From Henricia sp. BOLD:AAB3569 (lineage: Eukaryota; Echinodermata; Asteroidea; Spinulosida; Echinasteridae), in NCBI GenBank assembly GCA_037783545.1, contig JBBELK010000689.1, forward strand, positions 124,001-188,000: a DNA stretch of 64,000 nt, read 5' to 3'. Positions 26,643 through 40,020 of this stretch are shown here, piece by piece. The notes under the pieces are model-generated. The model saw only the letters and a list, made by a program, of their open reading frames with translations, was not told the origin of the DNA and searched no databases. The position numbers and the translations under genes were made by a program. Each line of letters opens with the position of its first letter. The stretch's first letter is position 1.

Positions 26643-26920
26643 GTGCGCAATATAGAGAGTTTAGGGCATGCAACATTTTTCGACCTCCAAATTTGCCGAC
26701 GTTTGGACCACACTTTGACCAAATTGCCGAGCCAAACTGCGGTGCGTTAACGACAGTCCGAATGACTGAGCATGCGCACAACTCAGGAGTACCCCAAAGA
26801 GGTGTGTACAGACAGCCACGGTTTGCGCGAGAGCAGTCAGGAAGCCTCAACCCAGTTTTTTCTAAACTTTGAAATTTCTCTGCCATTTCCCGGCGAAAGT
26901 CTGTCAATTTTTTATGACAA
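26643..26920. repeat. 278-bp monomer with 19-bp deletion (second copy)
   Basis: Same breakpoint as 21612-21889, located 5031 bp downstream. It was copied with the ~5-kb multimer and is a clean marker of that duplication. Confidence 0.93.
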
Positions 26921-28109
26921 GTGCGCAATATAGAGAGTTTAGGGCATGTGAAATTTGAAGTTCGTCGGAACATTTTTCGACCTCCAAATTTGCCGACGTT
27001 TGGACCACACTTTGACCAAATTGCCGAGCCAAACTCCGGTGCGTTAACGACAGTCCGAATGACTGAGCATGCGCACAACTCAGGAGTACCCCCAAAGAGG
27101 TGTGTACAGACAGCCACGGTTTGCGCGAGAGCAGTCAGGAAGCCTCAACCCAGTTTTTTCTAAACTTTGAAATTTCTCTGCCATTTCCCGGCGAAAGTCT
27201 GTCAATTTTTTATGACAAGTGCGCAATATAGAGAGTTTAGGGCATGCAAAATTTGAAGTTCGTCGGAACATTTTTTGACCTCCAAATTTGCCGACGTTTG
27301 GACCACACTTTGACCAAATTGCCGAGCCAAACTGCGGTGCGTTAACGACAGTCCGAATGACTGAGCATGCGCACAACTCAGGAGTACCCCAAAGAGGTGT
27401 GTACAGACAGCCACGGTTTGCGCGAGAGCAGTCAGGAAGCCTCAACCCAGTTTTTTCTAAACTTTGAAATTTCTCTGCCATTTCCCGGCGAAAGTCTGTC
27501 AATTTTTTATGACAAGTGCGCAATATAGAGAGTTTAGGGCATGCAACATTTGAAGTTCGTCGGAACATTTTTCGACCTCCAAATTTGCCGACGTTTGGAC
27601 CACACTTTGACCAAATTGCCGAGCCAAACTGCGGTGCGTTAACGACAGTCCGAATGACTGAGCATGCGCACAACTCAGGAGTACCCCAAAGAGGTGTGTA
27701 CAGACAGCCACGGTTTGCGCGAGAGCAGTCAGGAAGCCTCAACCCAGTTTTTTCTAAACTTTGAAATTTCTCTGCCATTTCCCGGCGAAAGTCTGTCAAT
27801 TTTTTATGACAAGTGCGCAATATAGAGAGTTTAGGGCATGCAAAATTTGAAGTTCGTCGGAACATTTTTCGACCTCCAAATTTGCCGACGTTTGGACCAC
27901 ACTTTGACCAAATTGCCGAGCCAAACTGCGGTGCGTTAACGACAGTCCGAATGACTGAGCATGCGCACAACTCAGGAGTACCCCAAAGAGGTGTGTACAG
28001 ACAGCCACGGTTTGCGCGAGAGCAGTCAGGAAGCCTCAACCCAGTTTTTTCTAAACTTTGAAATTTCTCTGCCATTTCCCGGCGAAAGTCTGTCAATTTC
28101 TTATGACAA

Positions 28110-29297
28110 GTGCGCAATATAGAGAGTTTAGGGCATGCAAAATTTGAAGTTCGTCGGAACATTTTTCGACCTCCAAATTTGCCGACGTTTGGACCACACT
28201 TTGACCAAATTGCCGAGCCAAACTGCGGTGCGTTAACGACAGTCCGAATGACTGAGCATGCGCACAACTCAGGAGTACCCCAAAGAGGTGTGTACAGACA
28301 GCCACGGTTTGCGCGAGAGCAGTCAGGAAGCCTCAACCCAGTTTTTTCTAAACTATGAAATTTCTCTGCCATTTCCCGGCGAAAGTCTGTCAATTTTTTA
28401 TGACAAGTGCGCAATATAGAGAGTTTAGGGCATGCAAAATTTGAAGTTCGTCGGAACATTTTTCGACCTCCAAATTTGCCGACGTTTGGACCACACTTTG
28501 ACCAAATTGCCGAGCCAAACTGCGGTGCGTTAACGACAGTCCGAATGACTGAGCATGCGCACAACTCAGGAGTACCCCAAAGAGGTGTGTACAGACAGCC
28601 ACGGTTTGCGCGAGAGCAGTCAGGAAGCCTCAACCCAGTTTTTTCTAAACTTTGAAATTTCTCTGCCATTTCCCGGCGAAAGTCTGTCAATTTTTTATGA
28701 CAAGTGCGCAATATAGAGAGTTTAGGGCATGCAAAATTTGAAGTTCGTCGGAACATTTTTCGACCTCCAAATTTGCCGACGTTTGGACCACACTTTGACC
28801 AAATTGCCGAGCCAAACTGCGGTGTGTTAACGACAGTCCGATTGACTGAGCATGCGCACAACTCAGGAGTACCCCAAAGAGGTGTGTACAGACAGCCACG
28901 GTTTGCGCGAGAGCAGTCAGGAAGCCTCAACCCAGTTTTTTCTAAACTTTGAAATTTCTCAGCCATTTCCCGGCGAAAGTCTGTCAATTTTTTATGACAA
29001 GTGCGCAATATAGAGAGTTTAGGGCATGCAAAATTTGAAGTTCGTCGGAACATTTTTCGACCTCCAAATTTGCCGACGTTTGGACCACACTTTGACCAAA
29101 TTGCCGAGCCAAACTGCGGTGCGTTAACGACAGTCCGAATGACTGAGCATGCGCACAACTCAGGAGTACCCCAAAGAGGTGTGTACAGACAGCCACGGTT
29201 TGCGCGAGAGCAGTCAGGAAGCCTCAACCCAGTTTTTTCTAAACTTTGAAATTTCTCTGCCATTTCCCGGCGAAAGTCTGTCAATTTCTTATGACAA
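28110..29297. repeat. Nested 1188-bp duplication, copy 1
   Basis: Four monomers: TTTCTTATG (28110), a plain copy (28407), GTGTGTTAAC/GATTGACTG (28704) and a plain copy (29001). The same order follows at 29298-30485. The first multimer (23079-24266) has this block once, so the duplication arose within the second multimer or was lost from the first. Confidence 0.88.
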
Positions 29298-30485
29298 GTG
29301 CGCAATATAGAGAGTTTAGGGCATGCAAAATTTGAAGTTCGTCGGAACATTTTTCGACCTCCAAATTTGCCGACGTTTGGACCACACTTTGACCAAATTG
29401 CCGAGCCAAACTGCGGTGCGTTAACGACAGTCCGAATGACTGAGCATGCGCACAACTCAGGAGTACCCCAAAGAGGTGTGTACAGACAGCCACGGTTTGC
29501 GCGAGAGCAGTCAGGAAGCCTCAACCCAGTTTTTTCTAAACTAAGAAATTTCTCTGCCATTTCCCGGCGAAAGTCTGTCAATTTTTTATGACAAGTGCGC
29601 AATATAGAGAGTTTAGGGCATGCAAAATTTGAAGTTCGTCGGAACATTTTTCGACCTCCAAATTTGCCGACGTTTGGACCACACTTTGACCAAATTGCCG
29701 AGCCAAACTGCGGTGCGTTAACGACAGTCCGAATGACTGAGCATGCGCACAACTCAGGAGTACCCCAAAGAGGTGTGTACAGACAGCCACGGTTTGCGCG
29801 AGAGCAGTCAGGAAGCCTCAACCCAGTTTTTTCTAAACTTTGAAATTTCTCTGCCATTTCCCGGCGAAAGTCTGTCAATTTTTTATGACAAGTGCGCAAT
29901 ATAGAGAGTTTAGGGCATGCAAAATTTGAAGTTCGTCGGAACATTTTTCGACCTCCAAATTTGCCGACGTTTGGACCACACTTTGACCAAATTGCCGAGC
30001 CAAACTGCGGTGTGTTAACGACAGTCCGATTGACTGAGCATGCGCACAACTCAGGAGTACCCCAAAGAGGTGTGTACATACAGCCACGGTTTGCGCGAGA
30101 GCAGTCAGGAAGCCTCAACCCAGTTTTTTCTAAACTTTGAAATTTCTCAGCCATTTCCCGGCGAAAGTCTGTCAATTTTTTATGACAAGTGCGCAATATA
30201 GAGAGTTTAGGGCATGCAAAATTTGAAGTTCGTCGGAACATTTTTCGACCTCCAAATTTGCCGACGTTTGGACCACACTTTGACCAAATTGCCGAGCCAA
30301 ACTGCGGTGCGTTAACGACAGTCCGAATGACTGAGCATGCGCACAACTCAGGAGTACCCCAAAGAGGTGTGTACAGGCAGCCACGGTTTGCGCGAGAGCA
30401 GTCAGGAAGCCTCAACCCAGTTTTTTCTAAACTTTGAAATTTCTCAGCCATTTCCCGGCGAAAGTCTGTCAATTTTTTATGACAA
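29298..30485. repeat. Nested 1188-bp duplication, copy 2
   Basis: Repeat of 28110-29297 with a few private changes: AACTAAG for AACTATG near 29541, GTACATAC near 30075 and ACAGGCAG in the last monomer. The last of these is also present in the single copy of the first multimer (near 24156), so copy 2 keeps that ancestral junction. Confidence 0.85.
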
Positions 30486-33400
30486 GTGCGCAATATAGAG
30501 AGTTTAGGGCATGCAAAATTTGAAGTTCGTCGGAACATTTTTCGACCTCCAAATTTGCCGACGTTTGGACCACACTTTGACCAAATTGCCGAGCCAAACT
30601 GCGGTGCGTTAACGACAGTCCGAATGACTGAGCATGCGCACAACTCAGGAGTACCCCAAAGAGGTGTGTACAGACAGCCACGGTTTGCGCGAGAGCAGTC
30701 AGGAAGCCTCAACCCAGTTTTTTCTAAACTTTGAAATTTCTCTGCCATTTCCCGGCGAAAGTCTGTCAATTTTTTATGACAAGTGCGCAATATAGAGAGT
30801 TTAGGGCATGCAAAATTTGAAGTTGGTCGGAACATTTTTCGACCTCCAAATTTGCCGACGTTTGGACCACACTTTGACCAAATTGCCGAGCCAAACTGCG
30901 GTGCGTTAACGACAGTCCGAATGACTGAGCATGCGCACAACTCAGGAGTACCCCAAAGAGGTGTGTACAGACAGCCACGGTTTGCGCGAGAGCAGTCAGG
31001 AAGCCTCAACCCAGTTTTTTTCTAAACTTTGAAATTTCTCTGCCATTTCCCGGCGAAAGTCTGTCAATTTTTTATGACAAGTGCGCAATATAGAGAGTTT
31101 AGGGCATGCAAAATTTGAAGTTCGTCGGAACATTTTTCGACCTCCAAATTTGCCGACGTTTGGACCACACTTTGACCAAATTGCCGAGCCAAACTGCGGT
31201 GCGTTAACGACAGTCCGAATGACTGAGCATGCGCACAACTCAGGAGTACCCCAAAGAGGTGTGTACAGACAGCCACGGTTTGCGCGAGAGCAGTCAGGAA
31301 GCCTCAACCCAGTTTTTTCTAAACTTTGAAATTTCTCTGCCATTTCCCGGCGAAAGTCTGTCAATTTTTTTATGACAAGTGCGCAATATAGAGAGTTTAG
31401 GGCATGCAAAATTTGAAGTTCGTCGGAACATTTTTCGACCTCCAAATTTGCCGACGTTTGGACCACACTTTGACCAAATTGCCGAGCCAAACTGCGGTGC
31501 GTTAACGACAGTCCGAATGACTGAGCATGCGCACAACTGAGGAGTACCCCAAAGAGGTGTGTACAGACAGCCACGGTTTGCGCGAGAGCAGTCAGGAAGC
31601 CTCAACCCAGTTTTTTCTAAACTTTGAAATTTCTCTGCCATTTCCCGGCGAAAGTCTGTCAATTTTTTATGACAAGTGCGCAATATAGAGAGTTTAGGGC
31701 ATGCAAAATTTGAAGTTCGTCGGAACATTTTTCGACCTCCAAATTTGCCGACGTTTGGACCACACTTTGACCAAATTGCCGAGCCAAACTGCGGTGCGTT
31801 AACGACAGTCCGAATGACTGAGCATGCGCACAACTCAGAAGTACCCCAAAGAGGTGTGTACAGACAGCCACGGTTTGCGCGAGAGCAGTCAGGAAGCCTC
31901 AACCCAGTTTTTTTCTAAACTTTGAAATTTCCCTGCCATTTCCCGGCGAAAGTCTGTCAATTTTTTTATGACAAGTGCGCAATATAGAGAGTTTAGGGCA
32001 TGCAACATTTGAAGTTCGTCGGAACATTTTTCGACCTCCAAATTTGCCGACGTTTGGACCACACTTTGACCAAATTGCCGAGCCAAACTGCGGTGCGTTA
32101 ACGACAGTCCGAATGACTGAGCATGCGCACAACTCAGGAGTACCCCAAAGAGGTGTGTACAGACAGCCACGATTTGCGCGAGAGCAGTCAGGAAGCCTCA
32201 ACCCAGTTTTTTTCTAAACTTTAAAATTTATCTGCCATTTCCCGGCGAAAGTCTGTCAATTTTTTTATGACAAGTGCGCAATATAGAGAGTTTAGGGCAT
32301 GCAAAATTTGAAGTTCGTCGGAACATTTTTCGACCTACAAATTTGCCGACGTTTGGACCACACTTTGACCAAATTGCCGAGCCAAACTGCGGTGCGATAA
32401 CGACAGTCCGAATGACTGAACATGCGCACAACTCAGGAGTACCCCAAAGAGGTGTGTACAGACAGCCACGGTTTGCGCGAGAGCAGTCAGGAAGCCTCAA
32501 CCCAGTTTTTTCTAAACTTTGAAATTTCTCTGCCATTTCCCGGCGAAAGTCTGTCAATTTTTTATGACAAGTGCGCAATATAGAGAGTTTAGGGCATGCA
32601 AAATTTGAAGTTCGTCGGAACATTTTTCGACCTCCAAATTTGCCGACGTTTGGACCACACTTTGACCAAATTGCCGAGCCAAACTGCGGTGCGTTAACGA
32701 CAGTCCGAATGACTGAGCATGCGCACAACTCAGGAGTACCCCAAAGAGGTGTGTACAGACAGCCACGGTTTGCGCGAGAGCAGTCAGGAAGCCTCAACCC
32801 AGTTTTTTCTAAACTTTGAAATTTAGCTGCCATTTCCCGGCGAAAGTCTGTCAATTTTTTATGACAAGTGCGCAATATAGAGAGTTTAGGGCATGCAAAA
32901 TTTGAAGTTCGTCGGAACATTTTTCGACCTCCAAATTTGCCGACGTTTGGACCACACTTTGACCAAATTGCCGAGCCAAACTGCGGTGCGTTAACGACAG
33001 TCCGAATGACTGAGCATGCGCACAACTCAGGAGTACCCCAAAGAGGTGTGTACAGACAGCCACGGTTTGCGCGAGAGCAGTCAGGAAGCCTCAACCCAGT
33101 TTTTTTCTAAACTTTGAAATTTCTCTGCCATTTCCCGGCGAAAGTCTGTCAATTTTTTATGACAAGTGCGCAATATAGAGAGTTTAGGGCATGCAAAATT
33201 TGAAGTTCGTCGGAACATTTTTCGACCTCAAAATTTGCCGACGTTTGGACCACACTTTGACCAAATTGCCGAGCCAAACTGCGGTGCGTTAACGACAGTC
33301 CGAATGACTGAGCATGCGCACAACTGAGGAGTACCCCAAAGAGGTGTGTACAGACAGCCACGGTTTGCGCGAGAGCAGTCAGGAAGCCTCAACCCAGTTT

Positions 33401-36400
33401 TTTCTAAACTTTGAAATTTCTCTGCCATTTCCCGGCGAAAGTCTGTCAATTTTTTATGACAAGTGCGCAATATAGAGAGTTTAGGGCATGCAAAATTTGA
33501 AGTTCGTCGGAACATTTTTCGACCTCCAAATTTGCCGACGTTTGGACCACACTTTGACCAAATTGCCGAGCCAAACTGCGGTGCGTTAACGACAGTCCGA
33601 ATGACTGAGCATGCGCACAACTCAGAAGTACCCCAAAGAGGTGTGTACAGACAGCCACGGTTTGCGCGAGAGCAGTCAGGAAGCCTCAACCCAGTTTTTT
33701 TCTAAACTTTGAAATTTCTCTGCCATTTCCCGGCGAAAGTCTGTCAATTTTTTTATGACAAGTGCGCAATATAGAGAGTTTAGGGCATGCAACATTTGAA
33801 GTTCGTCGGAACATTTTTCGACCTCCAAATTTGCCGACGTTTGGACCACACTTTGACCAAATTGCCGAGCCAAACTGCGGTGCGTTAACGACAGTCCGAA
33901 TGACTGAGCATGCGCACAACTCAGGAGTACCCCAAAGAGGTGTGTACAGACAGCCACGATTTGCGCGAGAGCAGTCAGGAAGCCTCAACCCAGTTTTTTT
34001 CTAAACTTTAAAATTTATCTGCCATTTCCCGGCGAAAGTCTGTCAATTTTTTTATGACAAGTGCGCAATATAGAGAGTTTAGGGCATGCAAAATTTGAAG
34101 TTCGTCGGAACATTTTTCGACCTACAAATTTGCCGACGTTTGGACCACACTTTGACCAAATTGCCGAGCCAAACTGCGGTGCGTTAACGACAGTCCGAAT
34201 GACTGAGCATGCGCACAACTCAGGAGTACCCCAAAGAGGTGTGTACAGACAGCCACGGTTTGCGCGAGAGCAGTCAGGAAGCCTCAACCCATTTTTTTCT
34301 AAACTTTGAAATTTCTCTGCCATTTCCCGGCGAAAGTCTGTCAATTTTTTATGACAAGTGCGCAATATAGAGAGTTTAGGGCATGCAAAATTTGAAGTTC
34401 GTCGGAACATTTTTCGACCTCCAAATTTGCCGACGTTTGGACCACACTTTGACCAAATTGCCGAGCCAAACTGCGGTGCGTTAACGACAGTCTGAATGAC
34501 TGAGCATGCGCACAACTCAGGAGTACCCCAAAGAGGTGTGTACAGACAGCCACGGTTTGCGCGAGAGCAGTCAGGAAGCCTCAACCCAGTTTTTTTCTAA
34601 ACTTTAAAATTTATCTGCCATTTCCCGGCGAAAGTCTGTCAATTTTTTTATGACAAGTGCGCAATATAGAGAGTTTAGGGCATGCAAAATTTGAAGTTCG
34701 TCGGAACATTTTTCGACCTACAAATTTGCCGACGTTTGGACCACACTTTGACCAAATTGCCGAGCCAAACTGCGGTGCGTTAACGACAGTCCGAATGACT
34801 GAACATGCGCACAACTCAGGAGTACCCCAAAGAGGTGTATACAGACAGCCACGGTTTGCGCGAGAGCAGTCAGGAAGCCTCAACCCAGTTTTTTCTAAAC
34901 TTTGAAATTTCTCTGCCATTTCCCGGCGAAAGTATGTCAATTTTTTTATGACAAGTGCGCAATATAGAGAGTTTAGGGCATGCAAAATTTGAAGTTCGTC
35001 GGAACATTTTTCGACCTCCAAATTTGCCGACGTTTGGACCACACTTTGACCAAATTGCCGAGCCAAACTGCGGTGCGTTAACGACAGTCCGAATGACTGA
35101 GCATGCGCACAACTCATGAGTACCCCAAAGAGGTGTGTACAGACAGCCACGGTTTGCGCGAGAGCAGTCAGGAAGCCTCAACCCAGTTTTTTCTAAACTT
35201 TGAAATTTCTCTGCCATTTCCCGGCGAAAGTCTGTCAATTTTTTATGACAAGTGCGCAATATAGAAAGTTTAGGGCATGCAAAATTTGAAGTTCGTCGGA
35301 ACATTTTTCGACCTCCAAATTTGCCGACGTTTGGACCACACTTTGACCAAATTGCCGAGCCAAACTGCGGTGCGTTAACGACAGTCCGAATGACTGAGCA
35401 TGCGCACAACTCAGGAGTACCCCAAAGAGGTGTGTACAGACAGCCACGGTTTGCGCGAGAGCAGTCAGGAAGCCTCAACCCAGTTTTTTCTAAACTTTGA
35501 AATTTCTCTGCCATTTCCCGGCGAAAGTCTGTCATTTTTTTAATGACAAGTGCGCAATATAGAGAGTTTAGGGCATGCAAAATTTGAAGTTCGTCGGAAC
35601 ATTTTTCGACCTCCAAATTTGCCGACGTTTGGACCACACTTTGACCAAATTTCCGAGCCAAACTGCGGTGCGTTAACGACAGTCCGAATGACTGAACATG
35701 CGCACAACTCAGGAGTACCCCAAAGAGGTGTGTACAGACAGCCACGGTTTGCGCGAGAGCAGTCAGGAAGCCTCAACCCAGTTTTTTCTAAACTTTGAAA
35801 TTTCTCTGCCATTTCCCGGCGAAAGTCTGTCAATTTTTTATGACAAGTGCGCAATATAGAGAGTTTAGGGCATGCAAAATTTGAAGTTCGTCGGAACATT
35901 TTTCGACCTCCAAATTTGCCGACGTTTGGACCACACTTTGACCAAATTGCCGAGCCAAACTGCGGTGCGTTAACGACAGTCCGAATGACTGAGCATGCGC
36001 ACAACTCAGGAGTACCCCAAAGAGGTGTGTACAGACAGCCACGGTTTGCGCGAGAGCAGTCAGGAAGCCTCAACCCAGTTTTTTCTAAACTTTGAAATTT
36101 CTCTGCCATTTCCCGGCGAAAGTCTGTCAATTTTTTAATGACAAGTGCGCAATATAGAGAGTTTAGGGCATGCAAAATTTGAAGTTCGTCGGAACATTTT
36201 TCGACCTCCAAATTTGCCGACGTTTGGACCACACTTTGACCAAATTGCCGAGCCAAACTGCGGTGCGTTAACGACAGTCCGAATGACTGAGCATGCGCAC
36301 AACTCAGGAGTACCCCAAAGAGGTGTGTACAGACAGCCACGGTTTGCGCGAGAGCAGTCAGGAAGCCTCAACCCAGTTTTTTTCTAAACTTTGAAATTTC

Positions 36401-36742
36401 TCTGCCATTTCCCGGCGAAAGTCTGTCAATTTTTTTATGACAAGTGCGCAATATAGAGAGTTTAGGGCATGCAACATTTGAAGTTCGTCGGAACATTTTT
36501 CGACCTCCAAATTTGCCGACGTTTGGACCACACTTTGACCAAATTGCCGAGCCAAACTGCGGTGCGTTAACGACAGTCCGAATGACTGAGCATGCGCACA
36601 ACTCAGGAGTACCCCAAAGAGGTGTGTACAGACAGCCACGATTTGCGCGAGAGCAGTCAGGAAGCCTCAACCCAGTTTTTTTCTAAACTTTAAAATTTAT
36701 CTGCCATTTCCCGGCGAAAGTCTGTCAATTTTTTTATGACAA

Positions 36743-37933
36743 GTGCGCAATATAGAGAGTTTAGGGCATGCAAAATTTGAAGTTCGTCGGAACATTTTTC
36801 GACCTACAAATTTGCCGACGTTTGGACCACACTTTGACCAAATTGCCGAGCCAAACTGCGGTGCGTTAACGACAGTCCGAATGACTGAGCATGCGCACAA
36901 CTCAGGAGTACCCCAAAGAGGTGTGTACAGACAGCCACGGTTTGCGCGAGAGCAGTCAGGAAGCCTCAACCCATTTTTTTCTAAACTTTGAAATTTCTCT
37001 GCCATTTCCCGGCGAAAGTCTGTCAATTTTTTATGACAAGTGCGCAATATAGAGAGTTTAGGGCATGCAAAATTTGAAGTTCGTCGGAACATTTTTCGAC
37101 CTCCAAATTTGCCGACGTTTGGACCACACTTTGACCAAATTGCCGAGCCAAACTGCGGTGCGTTAACGACAGTCTGAATGACTGAGCATGCGCACAACTC
37201 AGGAGTACCCCAAAGAGGTGTGTACAGACAGCCACGGTTTGCGCGAGAGCAGTCAGGAAGCCTCAACCCAGTTTTTTTCTAAACTTTAAAATTTATCTGC
37301 CATTTCCCGGCGAAAGTCTGTCAATTTTTTTATGACAAGTGCGCAATATAGAGAGTTTAGGGCATGCAAAATTTGAAGTTCGTCGGAACATTTTTCGACC
37401 TACAAATTTGCCGACGTTTGGACCACACTTTGACCAAATTGCCGAGCCAAACTGCGGTGCGTTAACGACAGTCCGAATGACTGAGCATGCGCACAACTCA
37501 GGAGTACCCCAAAGAGGTGTGTACAGACAGCCACGGTTTGCGCGAGAGCAGTCAGGAAGCCTCAACCCATTTTTTTCTAAACTTTGAAATTTCTCTGCCA
37601 TTTCCCGGCGAAAGTCTGTCAATTTTTTATGACAAGTGCGCAATATAGAGAGTTTAGGGCATGCAAAATTTGAAGTTCGTCGGAACATTTTTCGACCTCC
37701 AAATTTGCCGACGTTTGGACCACACTTTGACCAAATTGCCGAGCCAAACTGCGGTGCGTTAACGACAGTCTGAATGACTGAGCATGCGCACAACTCAGGA
37801 GTACCCCAAAGAGGTGTGTACAGACAGCCACGGTTTGCGCGAGAGCAGTCAGGAAGCCTCAACCCAGTTTTTTCTAAACTTTGAAATTTCTCTGCCATTT
37901 CCCGGCGAAAGTCTGTCAATTTTTTTATGACAA
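36743..37933. repeat. Tandem dimer duplication (596 + 595 bp)
   Basis: The dimer GACCTACAAAT monomer plus AGTCTGAATG monomer occurs at 36743-37338 and again at 37339-37933. A third dimer of the same type stands at 34061-34656. The block 33762-34656 also matches 36444-37338 at offset 2682, so the dimer was part of a larger duplicated segment before it doubled. Confidence 0.85.
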
Positions 37934-38232
37934 GTGCGCAATATAGAGAGTTTAGGGCATGCAAAATTTGAAGTTCGTCGGAACATTTTTCGACCTCCAA
38001 ATTTGCCGACGTTTGGACCACACTTTGACCAAATTGCCGAGCCAAACTGCGGTGCGTTAACGACAGTCCGAATGACTGAGCATGCGCACAACTCAGAAGT
38101 ACCCCAAAGAGGTGTGTACAGACAGCCACGGTTTGCGCGAGAGCAGTCAGGAAGCCTCAACCCAGTTTTTTTCTAAACTTTGAAATTTCTCTGCCATTTC
38201 CCGGCGAAAGTCTGTCAATTTGTTTATGACAA

Positions 38233-39426
38233 GTGCGCAATATAGAGAGTTTAGGGCATGCAACATTTGAAGTTCGTCGGAACATTTTTCGACCTCCAAA
38301 TTTGCCGACGTTTGGACCACACTTTGACCAAATTGCCGAGCCAAACTGCGGTGCGTTAACGACAGTCCGAATGACTGAGCATGCGCACAACTCAGGAGTA
38401 CCCCAAAGAGGTGTGTACAGACAGCCACGATTTGCGCGAGAGCAGTCAGGAAGCCTCAACCCAGTTTTGTTCTAAACTTTAAAATTTATCTGCCATTTCC
38501 CGGCGAAAGTCTGTCAATTTTTTTATGACAAGTGCGCAATATAGAGAGTTTAGGGCATGCAAAATTTGAAGTTCGTCGGAACATTTTTCGACCTACAAAT
38601 TTGCCGACGTTTGGACCACACTTTGACCAAATTGCCGAGCCAAACTGCGGTGCGATAACGACAGTCCGAATGACTGAACATGCGCACAACTCAGGAGTAC
38701 CCCAAAGAGGTGTGTACAGACAGCCACGGTTTGCGCGAGAGCAGTCAGGAAGCCTCAACCCAGTTTTTTTCTAAACTTTGAAATTTCTCTGCCATTTCCC
38801 GGCGAAAGTCTGTCAATTTTTTTATGACAAGTGCGCAATATAGAGAGTTTAGGGCATGCAACATTTGAAGTTCGTCGGAACATTTTTCGACCTCCAAATT
38901 TGCCGACGTTTGGACCACACTTTGACCAAATTGCCGAGCCAAACTGCGGTGCGTTAACGACAGTCCGAATGACTGAGCATGCGCACAACTCAGGAGTACC
39001 CCAAAGAGGTGTGTACAGACAGCCACGATTTGCGCGAGAGCAGTCAGGAAGCCTCAACCCAGTTTTGTTCTAAACTTTAAAATTTATCTGCCATTTCCCG
39101 GCGAAAGTCTGTCAATTTTTTTATGACAAGTGCGCAATATAGAGAGTTTAGGGCATGCAAAATTTGAAGTTCGTCGGAACATTTTTCGACCTACAAATTT
39201 GCCGACGTTTGGACCACACTTTGACCAAATTGCCGAGCCAAACTGCGGTGCGATAACGACAGTCCGAATGACTGAACATGCGCACAACTCAGGAGTACCC
39301 CAAAGAGGTGTGTACAGACAGCCACGGTTTGCGCGAGAGCAGTCAGGAAGCCTCAACCCAGTTTTTTCTAAACTTTGAAATTTCTCTGCCATTTCCCGGC
39401 GAAAGTCTGTCAATTTTTTATGACAA
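38233..39426. repeat. Tandem dimer duplication (598 + 596 bp)
   Basis: The pair GCAACATTTG/CACGATTTG monomer plus GACCTACAAAT/GCGATAACG monomer occurs at 38233-38830 and 38831-39426. Both first members end with GTTTTGTTCTAAAC, a variant seen nowhere else in the window, so the two dimers derive directly from one another. Confidence 0.88.
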
Positions 39427-40020
39427 GTGCGCAATATAGAGAGTTTAGGGCATGCCAAATTTGAAGTTCGTCGGAACATTTTTCGACCTCCAAATTTGCC
39501 GACGTTTGGACCACACTTTGACCAAATTGCCGAGCCAAACTGCGGTGCGTTAACGACAGTCCGAATGACTGAGCATGCGCACAACTCAGGAGTACCCCAA
39601 AGAGGTGTGTACAGACAGCCACGGTTTGCGCGAGAGCAGTCAGGAAGCCTCAACCCAGTTTTTTCTAAACTTTGAAATTTCTCTGCCATTTCCCGGCGAA
39701 AGTCTGTCAATTTTTTATGACAAGTGCGCAATATAGAGAGTTTAGGGCATGCAAAATTTGAAGTTCGTCGGAACATTTTTCGACCTCCAAATTTGCCGAC
39801 GTTTGGACCACACTTTGACCAAATTGCCGAGCCAAACTGCGGTGCGTTAACGACAGTCCGAATGACTGAGCATGCGCACAACTGAGGAGTACCCCAAAGA
39901 GGTGTGTACAGACAGCCACGGTTTGCGCGAGAGCAGTCAGGAAGCCTCAACCCAGTTTTTTCTAAACTTTGAAATTTCTCTGCCATTTCCCGGCGAAAGT
40001 CTGTCAATTTTTTATGACAA

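Larger units (their letters stand above)
24861..31080. repeat. ~5-kb multimer, copy 2 (21 monomers, 6220 bp)
   Basis: Matches copy 1 marker for marker. The offset is 4734 at the start, becomes 5031 after an extra monomer at 25455 (GGCATGAAAAAT), and 6219 after a nested four-monomer duplication. It ends with the AAGTTGGTCGG copy at 30783. Size differences are whole monomers, as expected for unequal exchange in register. Confidence 0.9.
31081..40020. repeat. Domain 7: long-T-tract family with dimer duplications
   Basis: Many monomers here are 298-299 bp because a T tract has seven T. The recurrent order is CAACTGAGG, then CTCAGAAG, then GCAACATTTG with CACGATTTG, then GACCTACAAAT. It is seen at 31378-32570, 33166-34357 and, in part, 36444-37039 and 37934-38830. 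Private variants include GTGTATAC near 34837 and AAATTTCCGAG near 35648. Several dimers inside have been duplicated. Confidence 0.8.

Noticed and set aside
27080-31009. Minus-strand open frame of about 1,309 codons (also 22049-24913, 24917-26722 and many of 100-500 codons) with a 99-residue repeat
   Set aside because: The monomer is 297 bp (3 x 99), so any frame without a stop in one copy stays open until a 298-, 281- or 278-bp copy shifts it. Several frames on both strands are open at once, and changes between copies freely alter the residue (Arg to Pro, Ala to Val, Gln to His), with no excess of silent changes noticed. No signal, domain or promoter is visible.
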